The translations under genes were made by a program, and so were the position numbers. 64,000 nucleotides of DNA from Aggregatibacter actinomycetemcomitans (GTDB lineage: Bacteria; Pseudomonadota; Gammaproteobacteria; Enterobacterales; Pasteurellaceae), in assembly GCA_017160915.1 (NCBI GenBank), contig JACAWG010000010.1, positions 16,165 to 80,164 of the forward strand, written 5' to 3'. Below are positions 46,997 through 56,345 of the stretch, piece after piece. Numbering within the stretch: the stretch's first letter is position 1; each line of letters starts with the position of its first letter. The notes under the pieces are model-generated. The model ran no database searches. It saw only the letters and a program-made list of their open reading frames with translations, and was not told where the DNA came from.

Positions 46997-47776
46997 ATGC
47001 GAAGTACCGAAATTTTACTCACCATCAAACTGAAACAACAACTCTTCGCAGATCCGAAGCGAATCCGTTTATTAAAAGAAATTGAAAAATGCGGTTCCAT
47101 TAACCAGGCGGCAAAAAATGCCAAAGTCAGCTACAAAAGCGCTTGGGATCACCTTGAAGCCATGAATAAAATCAGCCCGAAACCGTTACTGGAACGTAAT
47201 ATCGGCGGTAAAAACGGCGGCGGTACGGCACTCACTGTTTATGCACAACGGTTGTTGCAACTTTATGCTCTGCTTGAACAAACCCAAGAAAAAGCCTTTA
47301 GCATTTTGAAAGACGAGAAAGTCCCGCTCAACAGTTTGCTTTCCGCCACCGCGCGCTTTTCGTTACAAAGCAGCGCACGCAATCAGTTTTTCGGCACCGT
47401 TCAGGCATTACGTTTTGAAGATGTGCATTGCTTCGTGGATATTGCGTTGGAGGGCTTTTCCAAACCGCTAACCGTGTCGATTACAGAAAAAAGTGCGGTG
47501 CGTTTAAAACTTGAATCCAACAAGGAAGTGATGTTGATGTTTAAAGCGCCTTGGGTAAAAATCCGCGCCAAACAGGCAAAAAATGTGCCGAACCAGTTCC
47601 ATGCAACGGTAAAATCCATTATCGACAAAGGGGAAGCCGGAGAAGCGATTTTAGTCCTGGAAGACTCCCAAATTGAGTTCTGCGCTACGCTCACCAAAGA
47701 TCAACATATTGAACCTGAGCAACAAGTTTGGATTTCCGTGGATCCGGAACAAGTGATTCTTGCCACCCTTTATTAA
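46997..47776 (+). CDS. modE: Molybdate-responsive transcriptional regulator
   Basis: A 259-residue regulator. The N-terminal winged helix includes INQAAKNAKVSYKSAWDHLEAMN and the GGKNGGGTALT wing, followed by two C-terminal MOP-like domains that bind molybdate (FGTVQALRFEDVHCFV and FHATVKSIIDKGEAGEAIL). With bound molybdate it represses modABC in the divergent direction, and may also activate molybdoenzyme genes. Followed by a terminator. Confidence 0.92.
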   Translation: MRSTEILLTIKLKQQLFADPKRIRLLKEIEKCGSINQAAKNAKVSYKSAWDHLEAMNKISPKPLLERNIGGKNGGGTALTVYAQRLLQLYALLEQTQEKAFSILKDEKVPLNSLLSATARFSLQSSARNQFFGTVQALRFEDVHCFVDIALEGFSKPLTVSITEKSAVRLKLESNKEVMLMFKAPWVKIRAKQAKNVPNQFHATVKSIIDKGEAGEAILVLEDSQIEFCATLTKDQHIEPEQQVWISVDPEQVILATLY

Positions 47777-47801
47777 CCGTTTTCCGATTAAAAATTGCTC
47801 C

Positions 47802-47829
47802 AATGCGCCATCATTTGGCGCATTTTTTC
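47802..47829 (+). terminator. Intrinsic terminator after modE
   Basis: Nine-base stem 47802-47810 with 47816-47824, loop of five, followed by a T run. Confidence 0.85.
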
Positions 47830-47940
47830 TTACTATACGGCATAAAATCTGCTTTTTTTGACATAGCGCATAACCCCACCGCCGCATTCCTGTTGTAATA
47901 CGCACCTTTATTATTGTTGTTTTTTATTTTGAGGTGATTT

Positions 47941-49335
47941 ATGAAACCACTTTTTACTCCGGCGCAGAAAAGCAAAGTAAACAAGAAAGGAGTGATCTTC
48001 GTTATTGATGTCATTCTCTTTGTCATTCTTCTTAATATTCTTCCCTTTGATGCGCAAGCCAATCGCGGTTTGGCGTTATTGGCATTTGTCGGCATTTTAT
48101 GGTTAACCGAAGCCATTAATGTCAGCGTAACCGCCCTTTTTGTACCGATTTTATCCGTAGGGCTGGGCTTGGTGAACAGCCGTGATGCGCTGGTGGCATT
48201 TGCCGACCCGACCATCTTTCTGTTCTTCGGCGGTTTTGCGTTGGCAACGGCGTTGAACGTGCAGAAAATCGATAAAATGATCGCCAATAAAATCATGCAA
48301 TTGGCAAAAGGTCGTTTATTTGTTGCCGTCATGTACCTCTTCTGTGCCACTGCCTTTCTTTCCATGTGGATGAGTAACACCGCCACCGCCGCCATGATGA
48401 TCCCGCTTTCTATGAGTATTTTGAGCCAATTGGATCGTAAAAAAGAGCACAATACCTATGTTTTCGTGCTACTCGGTATCGCTTACAGCGCCAGTATCGG
48501 CGGTATGGGTACCTTAGTCGGCAGCCCGCCAAACGCCATTGCCGCCTCGCAATTGCAGCTGACGTTTGCCGATTGGTTAAAATACGGCTTACCTGTCATG
48601 TTGTTGCTGTTTCCAATGATTATCGGTTGGCTTTATATTATTTTCCGTCCGCGTTTGAATTTGCGTTTTGACCTTCAATTTGAACAAATGAAAATGGACA
48701 ACAAACGCTGGCTAACCTTAGTGATTTTTATCGTTGTTGCTTCATTATGGATTTTCAGCAAGCAAGTGAATACCGCACTGACCGCATTACTCGGCTTACC
48801 GAAAACCATCGAAAGTATTGACAGCATGATTGCCCTGTGTGCCGCCGTGGTTATTTGTGTTAGCGGGATTGCCACCTGGAAAGAGATTCAAACGAACACC
48901 GAATGGGGCGTGCTGTTTTTATTCGGCGGCGGTTTAACCTTGAGTGCCGTCTTGGAAAATTCCGGTGCCAGCAAAATCATGGCGGACGGCATTGTCTATT
49001 TAATCAACGGCGGACATACTTACGTCATGGCGCTGATTATCGCCGCGTTTATCGTTTGTTTAACCGAATTCACCTCCAATACCGCCAGTGCCGCCCTATT
49101 GGTGCCGATTTTCATCTCTATTGCACACGCACTAAATATGCCGCCTCTCGGCTTTGCCATGATTATCGGTTTGGGCGCCTCCTGTGCCTTTATGTTGCCG
49201 GTGGGTACGCCGCCGAATGCCATTGTGTACGGTACGGGATATGTCAGACAAAGCGAGATGATTCGGGTCGGCAAATTTATTGATATTACCTGTATGCTGG
49301 TGATTGCCACTATCGCCTATATTTTCTGGATGTAG
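47941..49335 (+). CDS. DASS (SLC13) family anion symporter
   Basis: A 464-residue inner-membrane transporter with about 11-12 hydrophobic segments. The sodium/substrate motifs SNT (MSNTATAAMMIP and SNTASAALLVP) and the two GTPPNA-type tips (GSPPNAIAAS and VGTPPNAIVYG) mark the DASS fold. These import dicarboxylates such as succinate, fumarate or malate, or citrate or sulfate with sodium; the substrate cannot be told here. Ends at a strong terminator shared with yfbR. Confidence 0.88.
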   Translation: MKPLFTPAQKSKVNKKGVIFVIDVILFVILLNILPFDAQANRGLALLAFVGILWLTEAINVSVTALFVPILSVGLGLVNSRDALVAFADPTIFLFFGGFALATALNVQKIDKMIANKIMQLAKGRLFVAVMYLFCATAFLSMWMSNTATAAMMIPLSMSILSQLDRKKEHNTYVFVLLGIAYSASIGGMGTLVGSPPNAIAASQLQLTFADWLKYGLPVMLLLFPMIIGWLYIIFRPRLNLRFDLQFEQMKMDNKRWLTLVIFIVVASLWIFSKQVNTALTALLGLPKTIESIDSMIALCAAVVICVSGIATWKEIQTNTEWGVLFLFGGGLTLSAVLENSGASKIMADGIVYLINGGHTYVMALIIAAFIVCLTEFTSNTASAALLVPIFISIAHALNMPPLGFAMIIGLGASCAFMLPVGTPPNAIVYGTGYVRQSEMIRVGKFIDITCMLVIATIAYIFWM

Positions 49336-49353
49336 TTTATTTTCCGACGATAA

Positions 49354-49391
49354 AAAAAATCTCCTGCCGTTTTCACCGCAGGAGATTTTTT
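49354..49391. terminator. Bidirectional terminator
   Basis: Fourteen-base arms 49354-49367 and 49378-49391, including GC-rich CTCCTGC/GCAGGAG, with A/T runs on both sides, between convergent genes. Confidence 0.9.
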
Positions 49392-49402
49392 ATAAATGAA
49401 AT

Positions 49403-49999
49403 TTACAGGGTTATCTCATCAATCGACTTACCGAAACTCGGCACAAACACCCTCAAAAAATACTCCATTTCCGGGCTTTGCCACTGATCCATCAGATTTT
49501 CTAACCGCACTTTTGCCGATTTAAATTCCTGATTGCCATTTTCCAGTTCAAATTTCACCTTAATATAAGCACAGATTAAATCCGCCTGCTTCACAATATG
49601 TTTTTCTTCATCGGAAAAATAATGGCTATCCAGATAGGGTAAAAAATCCGTCTGCAATTCTTCCGGCAATAAACTGATCAAATGCAACTCGGCAGCGGTT
49701 TCAATTTGTTTATAAGCATGGGTAATCTCGTCATTGAAATATTTGATCGGTGTCGGTAAATCACCGGTAAAAATTTCCGATGTGTCATGATACATCGCCA
49801 TCACCGCAATACGCTCCGCATTCAGTTGCGCGCCGTAAAAGCGATTTTTAATTAAGGCTAAGGCGTGCCCCACAAATGCCACCTGCAAGCTATGTTCCGC
49901 CAGATTTTCCCGTTCAATATTGCGCATAAGCGACCAGCGCTGAATCAATCTCAAGCGATCCAAACAGGCAAAAAAATGACTGGTCTTCATCTGTTCCAT
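49403..49999 (-). CDS. yfbR: 5'-deoxynucleotidase (YfbR type)
   Basis: A 198-residue HD-domain phosphatase that removes phosphate from deoxynucleoside monophosphates. The metal-binding HD motif appears in AEHSLQVAF and [18 protein letters not shown], with the conserved [15 protein letters not shown] downstream. Length is standard. Lies just after degS in the same direction but eight bases apart, so it may be co-transcribed. Confidence 0.9.
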   Translation of the reverse strand: MEQMKTSHFFACLDRLRLIQRWSLMRNIERENLAEHSLQVAFVGHALALIKNRFYGAQLNAERIAVMAMYHDTSEIFTGDLPTPIKYFNDEITHAYKQIETAAELHLISLLPEELQTDFLPYLDSHYFSDEEKHIVKQADLICAYIKVKFELENGNQEFKSAKVRLENLMDQWQSPEMEYFLRVFVPSFGKSIDEITL

Positions 50000-50007
50000 T
50001 TAACAAC

Positions 50008-51036
50008 CTATTGATTAAACGTATATTCTTCAATAATCACCGGAATTTTATAGGTTTTGCCCAAGCGGGAAATTTCCACTTCAACTTTTGTATTCGGGCG
50101 CACATCGGCAATCAGCTTCATCATTTCCGTCGGTGAATGGGCTTCGACATTATTGATTTTCAAAATAATATCACCGGCTTGTAATCCGGCTTTCGCCGCC
50201 GGGCTGTTTTCAATGACGCTGGTAATTAAAATTCCCCGCTCGGAAGAACCTTGCCCGTTGCTGAACAAAATATCCGTTTGTACGCCGAAATAGCCGCGAA
50301 TCACCCGTCCGTCACGAATAATTTTTTTCATCACGTCATTTGCCAAATCAATAGGAATGGCAAAATTAAGCCCTTCGGCAATTTCATTGGAGGTTTTACC
50401 GATACTCAAGGTGCTGATGCCCACCAGTTCACCGGCGGAGTTAATCAACGCCCCACCGGAATTACCTCGGTTAATGGAAGCATCCGTTTGAATAAAGTTT
50501 TGTCGTCCGAGCGCCTCGCCTACCGCGCTACGCCCAACCGCACTGATAATCCCCTGCGACACGCTTTGCCCCAGGTTATAAGGATTGCCGATTGCCAGCG
50601 CCACGTCCCCCACATGCACCGGGCGACTTGGATTTTGCGGGATCGTCGATAAATTATCGGCTTTAATTTTTAATACCGCCAAATCCGTTAAAGAATCGGA
50701 GCCGATGAGTGCCGCATCAAAAATCTGTCCGTTTTGCAACGCCACCACAATTTGATCGGCATTTTGAATGACGTGTTTGTTCGTCAGAATATAACCGTCT
50801 TTTGACATGATCACGCCCGAACCGAGATTGTTCACCTGCAATTGCGCGGAGGAAGAAGTAAACGCCTGATTATAAACGTTCACCACCGCCGGCGACGCAA
50901 TACGCACCGCATCTTTATAAGACGCGATTTCTTGCTCCGGTAACACGGATTTTTCGGTGATTTTTGGTACTACAAACAAAATCACACCTGCCGTAACCAA
51001 ACCGACGAGCGCGGAATGTAAGAGTTTTTTTAACAT
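50008..51036 (-). CDS. degS: Periplasmic stress-sensing protease DegS
   Basis: A 342-residue inner-membrane-anchored HtrA protease that cuts RseA to release sigma-E on outer-membrane stress. One N-terminal membrane segment, then the catalytic triad: histidine in TNKHVIQ, aspartate in LTDLAVL, serine in NRGNSGGALI, then one PDZ domain. The start MLKKLLHS at 51036 is chosen for its GAGG ribosome site six bases upstream; a start four codons earlier puts this site inside the gene. Third in the nrdR-ribD-degS cluster. Confidence 0.93.
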   Translation of the reverse strand: MLKKLLHSALVGLVTAGVILFVVPKITEKSVLPEQEIASYKDAVRIASPAVVNVYNQAFTSSSAQLQVNNLGSGVIMSKDGYILTNKHVIQNADQIVVALQNGQIFDAALIGSDSLTDLAVLKIKADNLSTIPQNPSRPVHVGDVALAIGNPYNLGQSVSQGIISAVGRSAVGEALGRQNFIQTDASINRGNSGGALINSAGELVGISTLSIGKTSNEIAEGLNFAIPIDLANDVMKKIIRDGRVIRGYFGVQTDILFSNGQGSSERGILITSVIENSPAAKAGLQAGDIILKINNVEAHSPTEMMKLIADVRPNTKVEVEISRLGKTYKIPVIIEEYTFNQ

Positions 51037-51044
51037 TGAGTTCC

Positions 51045-52169
51045 TCATTTTCTTATATAAATTAATTTGAGATCGTCGCCGACAGGCTCACAAGATTGCA
51101 GTTGCCATAAAGGCGCGTCGGCGAGTCGGGTTAAATGGGGCAAATGACATAAATCTCTGGCGTGATCGCCTAACAATTTCGGCGCCATGTAAATGATTAA
51201 TTCATCCACCAGGTTTTCGGCAATTAGCGAACCGGCTAAGGTGGCACCTGCTTCCACCCAAAGGGTATTGATCTGACGTTTGCCTAATTCCGTCATCAGT
51301 GCCTGCAAGCGACTTTCGCCATGGCTTCGATCTAATTTTAAATATTCTGTTGACGCCGGAAAATCCGTTAATTGAAAGTCATCTTCACCTGCCAGCCAAA
51401 CGGGGGCATCCGTTAAAAACACCTTAAAATCCGACCGCACTTTATGGGCGGAATCCAAAATAACGCGCACCGGTTGGCGTAAATGTTCCTGCACATAGCG
51501 GGCTTGTGTTTCATTTGGCAATTCAGCCCAACGCACATTTAAACTCGGATTGTCCGCCAGCACCGTTTGCGAGGTGGATAACATCGCCGAGGCTTTGGCG
51601 CGGTATTGCTGCACATCCATTCTTGCCTGTGCGCCGGTGATCCATTTGCTTTCGCCGCTCGCCATAGCGGTTTTGCCGTCAATGCTCATGGCAAGTTTTA
51701 ACTGCACGAAAGGCTTGCCGGTGCGCATCCGTTTTAAAAAACCTTTATTAAGCGCTTCGGCTTTTTCTGCCAATAAACCCACCGCACTTTGAATGCCGGC
51801 ATCCGCTAAAATCTGCAATCCCTTGCCCGCCACCTGCGGATTCGGATCGCACATGGCGGCAATCACCTTGCTTACACCGGCTTCCATCAGCCCTTTGGCG
51901 CAAGGCGGCGTTCGCCCGAAATGGGAGCAGGGTTCAAGGGTCACATACGCCGTGGCACCACGGGCATTTTCACCGGCTTCACGCAATGCCATCACTTCGG
52001 CATGGGGTTCGCCCGCTTTAAAATGGAAACCTTTGCCCACAATTTTGCCGTCTTTCACCAACACGCACCCCACGGAAGGATTCGGTGTGGTGGTAAATTC
52101 GCCCTGTTTGGCTAAATCTAGGGCGAGTTGCATAAAAGCGGCATCTTGCGGGCTAAATTGTGCGTCCAT
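51045..52169 (-). CDS. ribD: Riboflavin biosynthesis deaminase/reductase
   Basis: A 374-residue bifunctional enzyme. The N-terminal deaminase has the zinc motifs HAEVMALREAG and PCSHFGRTPPC, and the C-terminal reductase has the NADPH-binding MSIDGKTAM, and VILDSAHKVRS. It performs the second and third steps of riboflavin synthesis after RibA, which is also in this window. Its ATG overlaps the nrdR stop by one base. Confidence 0.95.
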   Translation of the reverse strand: MDAQFSPQDAAFMQLALDLAKQGEFTTTPNPSVGCVLVKDGKIVGKGFHFKAGEPHAEVMALREAGENARGATAYVTLEPCSHFGRTPPCAKGLMEAGVSKVIAAMCDPNPQVAGKGLQILADAGIQSAVGLLAEKAEALNKGFLKRMRTGKPFVQLKLAMSIDGKTAMASGESKWITGAQARMDVQQYRAKASAMLSTSQTVLADNPSLNVRWAELPNETQARYVQEHLRQPVRVILDSAHKVRSDFKVFLTDAPVWLAGEDDFQLTDFPASTEYLKLDRSHGESRLQALMTELGKRQINTLWVEAGATLAGSLIAENLVDELIIYMAPKLLGDHARDLCHLPHLTRLADAPLWQLQSCEPVGDDLKLIYIRK

Positions 52170-52621
52170 TATTGATCCTTGAGGTTTTCGATTTCTTGGC
52201 TAAATTCATTAATGTTATCAAAGCTCAAATACACGGACGCAAAACGGATATACGCCACTTTATCCAGATTTTTTAACTCGTCCATCACAAGCGTACCCAC
52301 CAATTTGCTCGGCACTTCACGCTCGCCGGTGGCGCGTAATTGGTGAATAATGCGGCTAATGGCTTTTTCCACGTCATCGGAACTGACCGGGCGTTTTTCC
52401 AGCGCGTGCTGAATGCCGCGACGTAATTTATCTTCGTTAAACGGCTCGCGATTACCGTTATTTTTAATAATTTTCGGCACGATTAATTCCGCCGTTTCAA
52501 AGGTGGTAAAACGTTCATGACACTGACCGCACTCTCTGCGCCGACGCACCTGAAAACCATCGGAAACCAAACGACTGTCGATGACTTTGGTTTCTTCCGT
52601 TGAACAAAAAGGACAACGCAT
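52169..52621 (-). CDS. nrdR: Ribonucleotide reductase repressor NrdR
   Basis: A 150-residue regulator. A zinc ribbon (CPFC...CGQC) at the N-terminus is followed by an ATP-cone domain ([19 protein letters not shown]) that senses ATP/dATP. It represses nrd operons. The start MRCPFCS is standard; a longer frame would add unrelated residues. Overlaps ribD by one base, the same order as in H. influenzae. An uptake-signal pair (52657-52665 and 52707-52715) lies upstream, before rlmM. Confidence 0.96.
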   Translation of the reverse strand: MRCPFCSTEETKVIDSRLVSDGFQVRRRRECGQCHERFTTFETAELIVPKIIKNNGNREPFNEDKLRRGIQHALEKRPVSSDDVEKAISRIIHQLRATGEREVPSKLVGTLVMDELKNLDKVAYIRFASVYLSFDNINEFSQEIENLKDQ

Positions 52622-52741
52622 ATTTGCCTCCCAATAAAAAAACACTGAAAAAAATAACCGCACTTTAGGTTATTTATGGGCGGTTATTTTACAAGTAATT
52701 TGTGTAAAGTGCGGTATAAAAAATAAAAATTTTACCGCCTT

Positions 52742-53830
52742 TTACAACAACCGAAGATAAACGGTGATTTCTTCACGATCATGATACAGATGTTTCGCCT
52801 GTAACCGATATTTTAAGCCTTGTTGCGACAACTTATCCGCAATTGACTGCAGGCATTGTTGTACCTCCGCATAGCGTTTTTTCATCGGCAGTTTTAGGTT
52901 AAAAATCATGCTGTGGCACCAACCGTTAAGCAGCCATTTGGTCATTAATTCCGCAATTCGGCTCGGCTGCTCCACCATGTCGCACACCAGCCAATCGATT
53001 TTGCGTCGCTTCGGCGGCTGAAATTTAAACCCGTCTTCCGCACAATGTTCAATGCGCCCTGTCTCGTGCAGACTTGCCGCCATTTTGCCGTGATCCACCG
53101 CATACACAAATAAGCCGCGCTTCACCAATTGATAAGTCCAACCGCCCGGGCAAGCGCCGAGATCCACGGCATACATCGTCTCATTAAGCAGTTCCGGTTC
53201 TTTATGGCGCGGAATGAAGGTCAAAATCGCCTCTTCCAGTTTCAGCGTAGAACGACTTGGCGCCTCGGCAGGAAATTTTAAGCGCTGAATGCCCATCAAA
53301 TGCGCAGAATGGTTGTGATTATAGGAATAGCCCACATAGCAGGCGTTATTGCGTAAGAAAAAAAGATGCAATGTCAGACCGCACTTTTGATTGTGTTTGG
53401 CATTCAGCCAGCCCTGCTTTTTTAATGCCTGGCGTAGCGGCACGGTAAATTTACGACAAAATCCGAGCAATTCCTTCGCCTCGTTGGTGTCGGCGGTTTC
53501 CACCCACAATTCACTGCTGTTTTCCAATGAAATCCTGTCGGCAATTTGCCGATATTGTTGAATAATCGGCGTGATACGATCCTGTTGTGGTAAATCCGTT
53601 AACAAATCGGAAACTACCAACATTTGACGGGCGAAAATCAGCTGTTGAAAAGGCAATTCACGCGCCAATAAATCGGCATCGCCGGGCTGATAACATTCAA
53701 ATATCACATAGCCGCTGTTTTCCTCCACGCGGGCAAACCCAAACACGCCTTTTCCCGCCGCTTTATCGGTGATTTCCGCCGCCAGCTCGCGCTCAAAACC
53801 CATTCGACAATATAATGCCAACTTATTCAT
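52742..53830 (-). CDS. rlmM: 23S rRNA 2'-O-ribose methyltransferase RlmM
   Basis: A 362-residue SAM-dependent enzyme that modifies C2498 of 23S rRNA. The N-terminal THUMP-like domain starts [19 protein letters not shown]; the Rossmann part has [14 protein letters not shown] and DWLVCDMVE with the catalytic KDKE-like residues. The start at 53830 fits; the longer frame goes into gcvA. Its start codon lies within the last codons of gcvA, an eight-base overlap, so the two form one unit. Confidence 0.92.
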   Translation of the reverse strand: MNKLALYCRMGFERELAAEITDKAAGKGVFGFARVEENSGYVIFECYQPGDADLLARELPFQQLIFARQMLVVSDLLTDLPQQDRITPIIQQYRQIADRISLENSSELWVETADTNEAKELLGFCRKFTVPLRQALKKQGWLNAKHNQKCGLTLHLFFLRNNACYVGYSYNHNHSAHLMGIQRLKFPAEAPSRSTLKLEEAILTFIPRHKEPELLNETMYAVDLGACPGGWTYQLVKRGLFVYAVDHGKMAASLHETGRIEHCAEDGFKFQPPKRRKIDWLVCDMVEQPSRIAELMTKWLLNGWCHSMIFNLKLPMKKRYAEVQQCLQSIADKLSQQGLKYRLQAKHLYHDREEITVYLRLL

Positions 53831-54728
53831 TTTCTTGTTTATTTTCTTCTTGATTGATGGTTTGAATAATCCAGGAACGGAACGCGACAATCCGTTCATC
53901 TTTGTTGCTATCTAAATGATTGACGACATAAAAGGATTTCGGATCGCGTAAATTCGTGTCAAAAACCGGCTGTAAATTGCCGTTATCCAGTTCTTGCTGC
54001 GCTAAAATTCGGTTGGCAAGCACAATGCCTTGCTCATGAATCGCCGCCTGTAACGCCATAAATGTGTGGCTGAAAATCGGGCCTTGCTGAATATTTAAAT
54101 CTTCCAGTTCCAGATAATTCGCCATGTGTTGCCAATTGTCACGGGCGTGAATATGCAACAGCGTGTGATGTTTTAAATCTTCTCGATGATGAATCGGTTT
54201 TTGCGCCAATAATTTCGGCGAGGCGAGAATCAATAAATCCTCCTCCACCAAACGATCCACCTGTAAGTTATCCCAATTGCCTTTGCCGTAATAAATGGCA
54301 ATATCAATATCCTGGCTAAGTAAACCTTCATCCTGATCCACGCCTTTTAAACGCACTTCAATGTCGGGATGTAGCTTATTAAAATCACTCAAACGCGGCA
54401 CCAGCCATTGAATCCCGAAGGTTTGCGGCACGCTGATGGTCAAGTGTTTATCGGCTTTTAAAGCAAGCAGTTTATCGGTGGCTTCCACCAAACGGAACAG
54501 GATTTTCGTAATATCGACATAATAGGCTTTGCCGAAATCCGTCAGTTCCAGGGCGCGGTTTTTCCGCTTAAAGAGCTCCACGCCTAAAAAGTCTTCCAGT
54601 AATTTAATTTGGTGGCTAATCGCCGCTTGGGTAACAAAAAGCTCATCCGCCGCTTTGGTGAAACTTAAAAATCTGGCAGCGGCTTCAAAGGCTTTAAGCG
54701 AGTTTAACGGTGGCAAACGCTTATACAT
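53823..54728 (-). CDS. gcvA: LysR-type glycine cleavage regulator
   Basis: A 301-residue LysR-type regulator. The N-terminal helix-turn-helix lies in [22 protein letters not shown], and the effector domain begins [18 protein letters not shown], both typical of GcvA. It regulates the gcv operon and, from the divergent promoter, the small RNA GcvB, which is present at 54843-55012. Overlaps rlmM downstream by eight bases. Confidence 0.9.
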   Translation of the reverse strand: MYKRLPPLNSLKAFEAAARFLSFTKAADELFVTQAAISHQIKLLEDFLGVELFKRKNRALELTDFGKAYYVDITKILFRLVEATDKLLALKADKHLTISVPQTFGIQWLVPRLSDFNKLHPDIEVRLKGVDQDEGLLSQDIDIAIYYGKGNWDNLQVDRLVEEDLLILASPKLLAQKPIHHREDLKHHTLLHIHARDNWQHMANYLELEDLNIQQGPIFSHTFMALQAAIHEQGIVLANRILAQQELDNGNLQPVFDTNLRDPKSFYVVNHLDSNKDERIVAFRSWIIQTINQEENKQENE

Positions 54729-54804
54729 GATAATTCCTAAATAATTTATTTATAAATACGGTTAATCAGATTATTTTTTTTTATAAATCCAATAAAAAAA
54801 TCTC

Positions 54805-54835
54805 TTTTGCCCAATATTTCCATTCTACATACAAT
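54805..54835 (+). promoter_or_regulatory. Promoter of GcvB
   Basis: TTGCCC at 54807-54812 and TACAAT at 54830-54835 (17-base spacing) form a sigma-70-like promoter about 8-12 bases before the proposed RNA start. GcvA presumably acts in the A/T-rich region upstream. Confidence 0.55.
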
Positions 54836-54842
54836 ACAACCG

Positions 54843-55012
54843 TACTTAGTGTTTGGTACTTTCTTGTTGGTTAAAGAGTTTCAAATTAAGTATGATGTTG
54901 TGTTTGCATATTGTTTGGTTGTTCCAAACGAAGTAACAAAAGTTACTATTTCATTTCCTGTATATTAGGCTTATTCGCCGGACACCGCTCCCTAAAAAGA
55001 GCGGTGTTTTTT
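54843..55012 (+). ncRNA. gcvB: GcvB regulatory small RNA
   Basis: A 170-base RNA divergent from gcvA, as in E. coli. The single-stranded GU-rich seed ATGTTGTGTTTGCATATTG (R1-type, 54895-54913) matches E. coli GcvB. It is followed by hairpin 54913-54918/54924-54929, then a second hairpin (GTAAC...GTTAC, 54933-54937/54942-54946) which matches the E. coli hairpin GGTAGCAAAGCTACC in position, then TTTCATTTCCTGTATATT, nearly identical to the E. coli R2-type region, and finally a rho-independent terminator (54982-54990/54999-55007 plus six T). Base-pairs with amino-acid transporter mRNAs with Hfq. Confidence 0.9.
54982..55012 (+). terminator. Terminator of GcvB
   Basis: Nine-base GC-rich stem (54982-54990 with 54999-55007) followed by six T residues; no coding gene precedes it on this strand, so it ends the small RNA. 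The following 177 bases, up to ilvE, hold nothing else recognised. Confidence 0.88.
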
Positions 55013-55189
55013 ATGGCTAAATTCTAACATAGTTATCCGCCAATTTCCTGCCTCCGCTCACAAATCCGAATGCGCTCCGCTTATTCGCCCAAAATTTCAT
55101 TTATTTTTATGATTAAAATATTTTAAATCCTTATGGAATGGTGTAGATTAAAAATAACTTAAATGACAACATACACATAAGGAAAAACC

Positions 55190-56209
55190 ATGTCAGACTT
55201 ACTTGATTGGAAAAATCTCGGCTTCAGTTATATCAAAACAGATTATCGCTTCATCGCCCGCTGGAAAGACGGCAAATGGGACAACGGCGAATTAAGCACC
55301 GACAGCACACTTCACATTCATGAAGGATCCACCGCACTTCATTACGGTCAACAATGTTTTGAAGGTTTAAAAGCCTACCGTTGCAAAGACGGATCAATCA
55401 ACCTTTTCCGCCCCGACCAAAATGCCAAACGTATGCAAAACACTTGCGATCGTTTATTAATGCCGCAAGTGCCTACCGAATTATTTATCCGCGCCTGTAA
55501 AGAAGTAGTGAAAGCCAATGAACGCTGGGTGGCGCCTTACGGCACAGGGGCGACCTTATATTTACGCCCGTTCGTGATCGGCGTGGGTGAAAACATCGGC
55601 GTGCGCCCGGCACCGGAATATATTTTCTGCGTGTTCTGTTGCCCGGTCGGCGCTTATTTCAAAGGCGGCATGAAACCGTCCAATTTCTTGGTGACCGATT
55701 ATGACCGCGCCGCACCGCACGGTACCGGTGGCGTGAAAGTCGGCGGGAACTACGCTGCAAGTTTATTACCGCATGAACTCGCCGCCGAACGCAAATTCGC
55801 TGATGCCATCTACCTTGACCCGAAAACCCACACCAAAATTGAAGAAGTGGGCGCGGCAAATTTCTTCGGCATTACCCGTGATAACAAATTCATCACCCCG
55901 CTCTCTCCATCTATTTTGCCAAGTATCACCAAATACTCGCTACTTTATTTGGCCAAAGAACGCTTAGGCATGGAAACCATTGAAGGCGATGTGTATATCA
56001 ACGAACTGGATCAATTTACCGAAGCCGGCGCCTGCGGAACCGCTGCCGTCATCTCCCCAATCGGTGGCATCCAATACGGCGATGATTTCCACGTTTTCTA
56101 CTCCGAAACCGAAGTGGGTCCAGTCACCAAACGCCTTTACGACGAACTCACCGGCATCCAATTCGGCGACGTAGAAGCACCGGAAGGCTGGATTGTAAAA
56201 GTGGATTAA
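55190..56209 (+). CDS. ilvE: Branched-chain amino acid aminotransferase
   Basis: A 339-residue class IV PLP enzyme of the larger BCAT type also found in H. influenzae. Family motifs: [19 protein letters not shown] near the N-terminus, the PLP lysine in [22 protein letters not shown] and [10 protein letters not shown]. It catalyses the last step of valine, leucine and isoleucine synthesis and the first of their breakdown. An AAGGA ribosome site is six bases upstream. An uptake-signal hairpin follows. Confidence 0.93.
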   Translation: MSDLLDWKNLGFSYIKTDYRFIARWKDGKWDNGELSTDSTLHIHEGSTALHYGQQCFEGLKAYRCKDGSINLFRPDQNAKRMQNTCDRLLMPQVPTELFIRACKEVVKANERWVAPYGTGATLYLRPFVIGVGENIGVRPAPEYIFCVFCCPVGAYFKGGMKPSNFLVTDYDRAAPHGTGGVKVGGNYAASLLPHELAAERKFADAIYLDPKTHTKIEEVGAANFFGITRDNKFITPLSPSILPSITKYSLLYLAKERLGMETIEGDVYINELDQFTEAGACGTAAVISPIGGIQYGDDFHVFYSETEVGPVTKRLYDELTGIQFGDVEAPEGWIVKVD

Positions 56210-56233
56210 TTCCCACCAAATTCCGTCATGCAT

Positions 56234-56275
56234 AAAAGTGCGGTTAAAAACGCGGTGTTTTTTGACCGCACTTTT
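56234..56275 (+). terminator. Uptake-signal inverted pair after ilvE
   Basis: Arms 56234-56244 and 56265-56275 with a 20-base loop and T run. Confidence 0.75.
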
Positions 56276-56295
56276 TTATCCCAACCTGAAAAGAA

Positions 56296-56329
56296 AAAAT
56301 CCCCTCAACCTCTCGGCTAAGGGGATTTT
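56296..56329 (-). terminator. Terminator after the autotransporter gene
   Basis: Nine-base stem (56296-56304 with 56321-56329); its A run on the left gives a U tract on the minus strand, 17 bases past the adhesin stop. Confidence 0.78.
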
Positions 56330-56345
56330 GATTTAAGTTAACTGC

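Noticed and set aside
47811..48452. Minus-strand frame of about 213 codons opposite the DASS transporter
   Set aside because: Overlaps a well-supported membrane transporter and has no recognisable motif or ribosome site.
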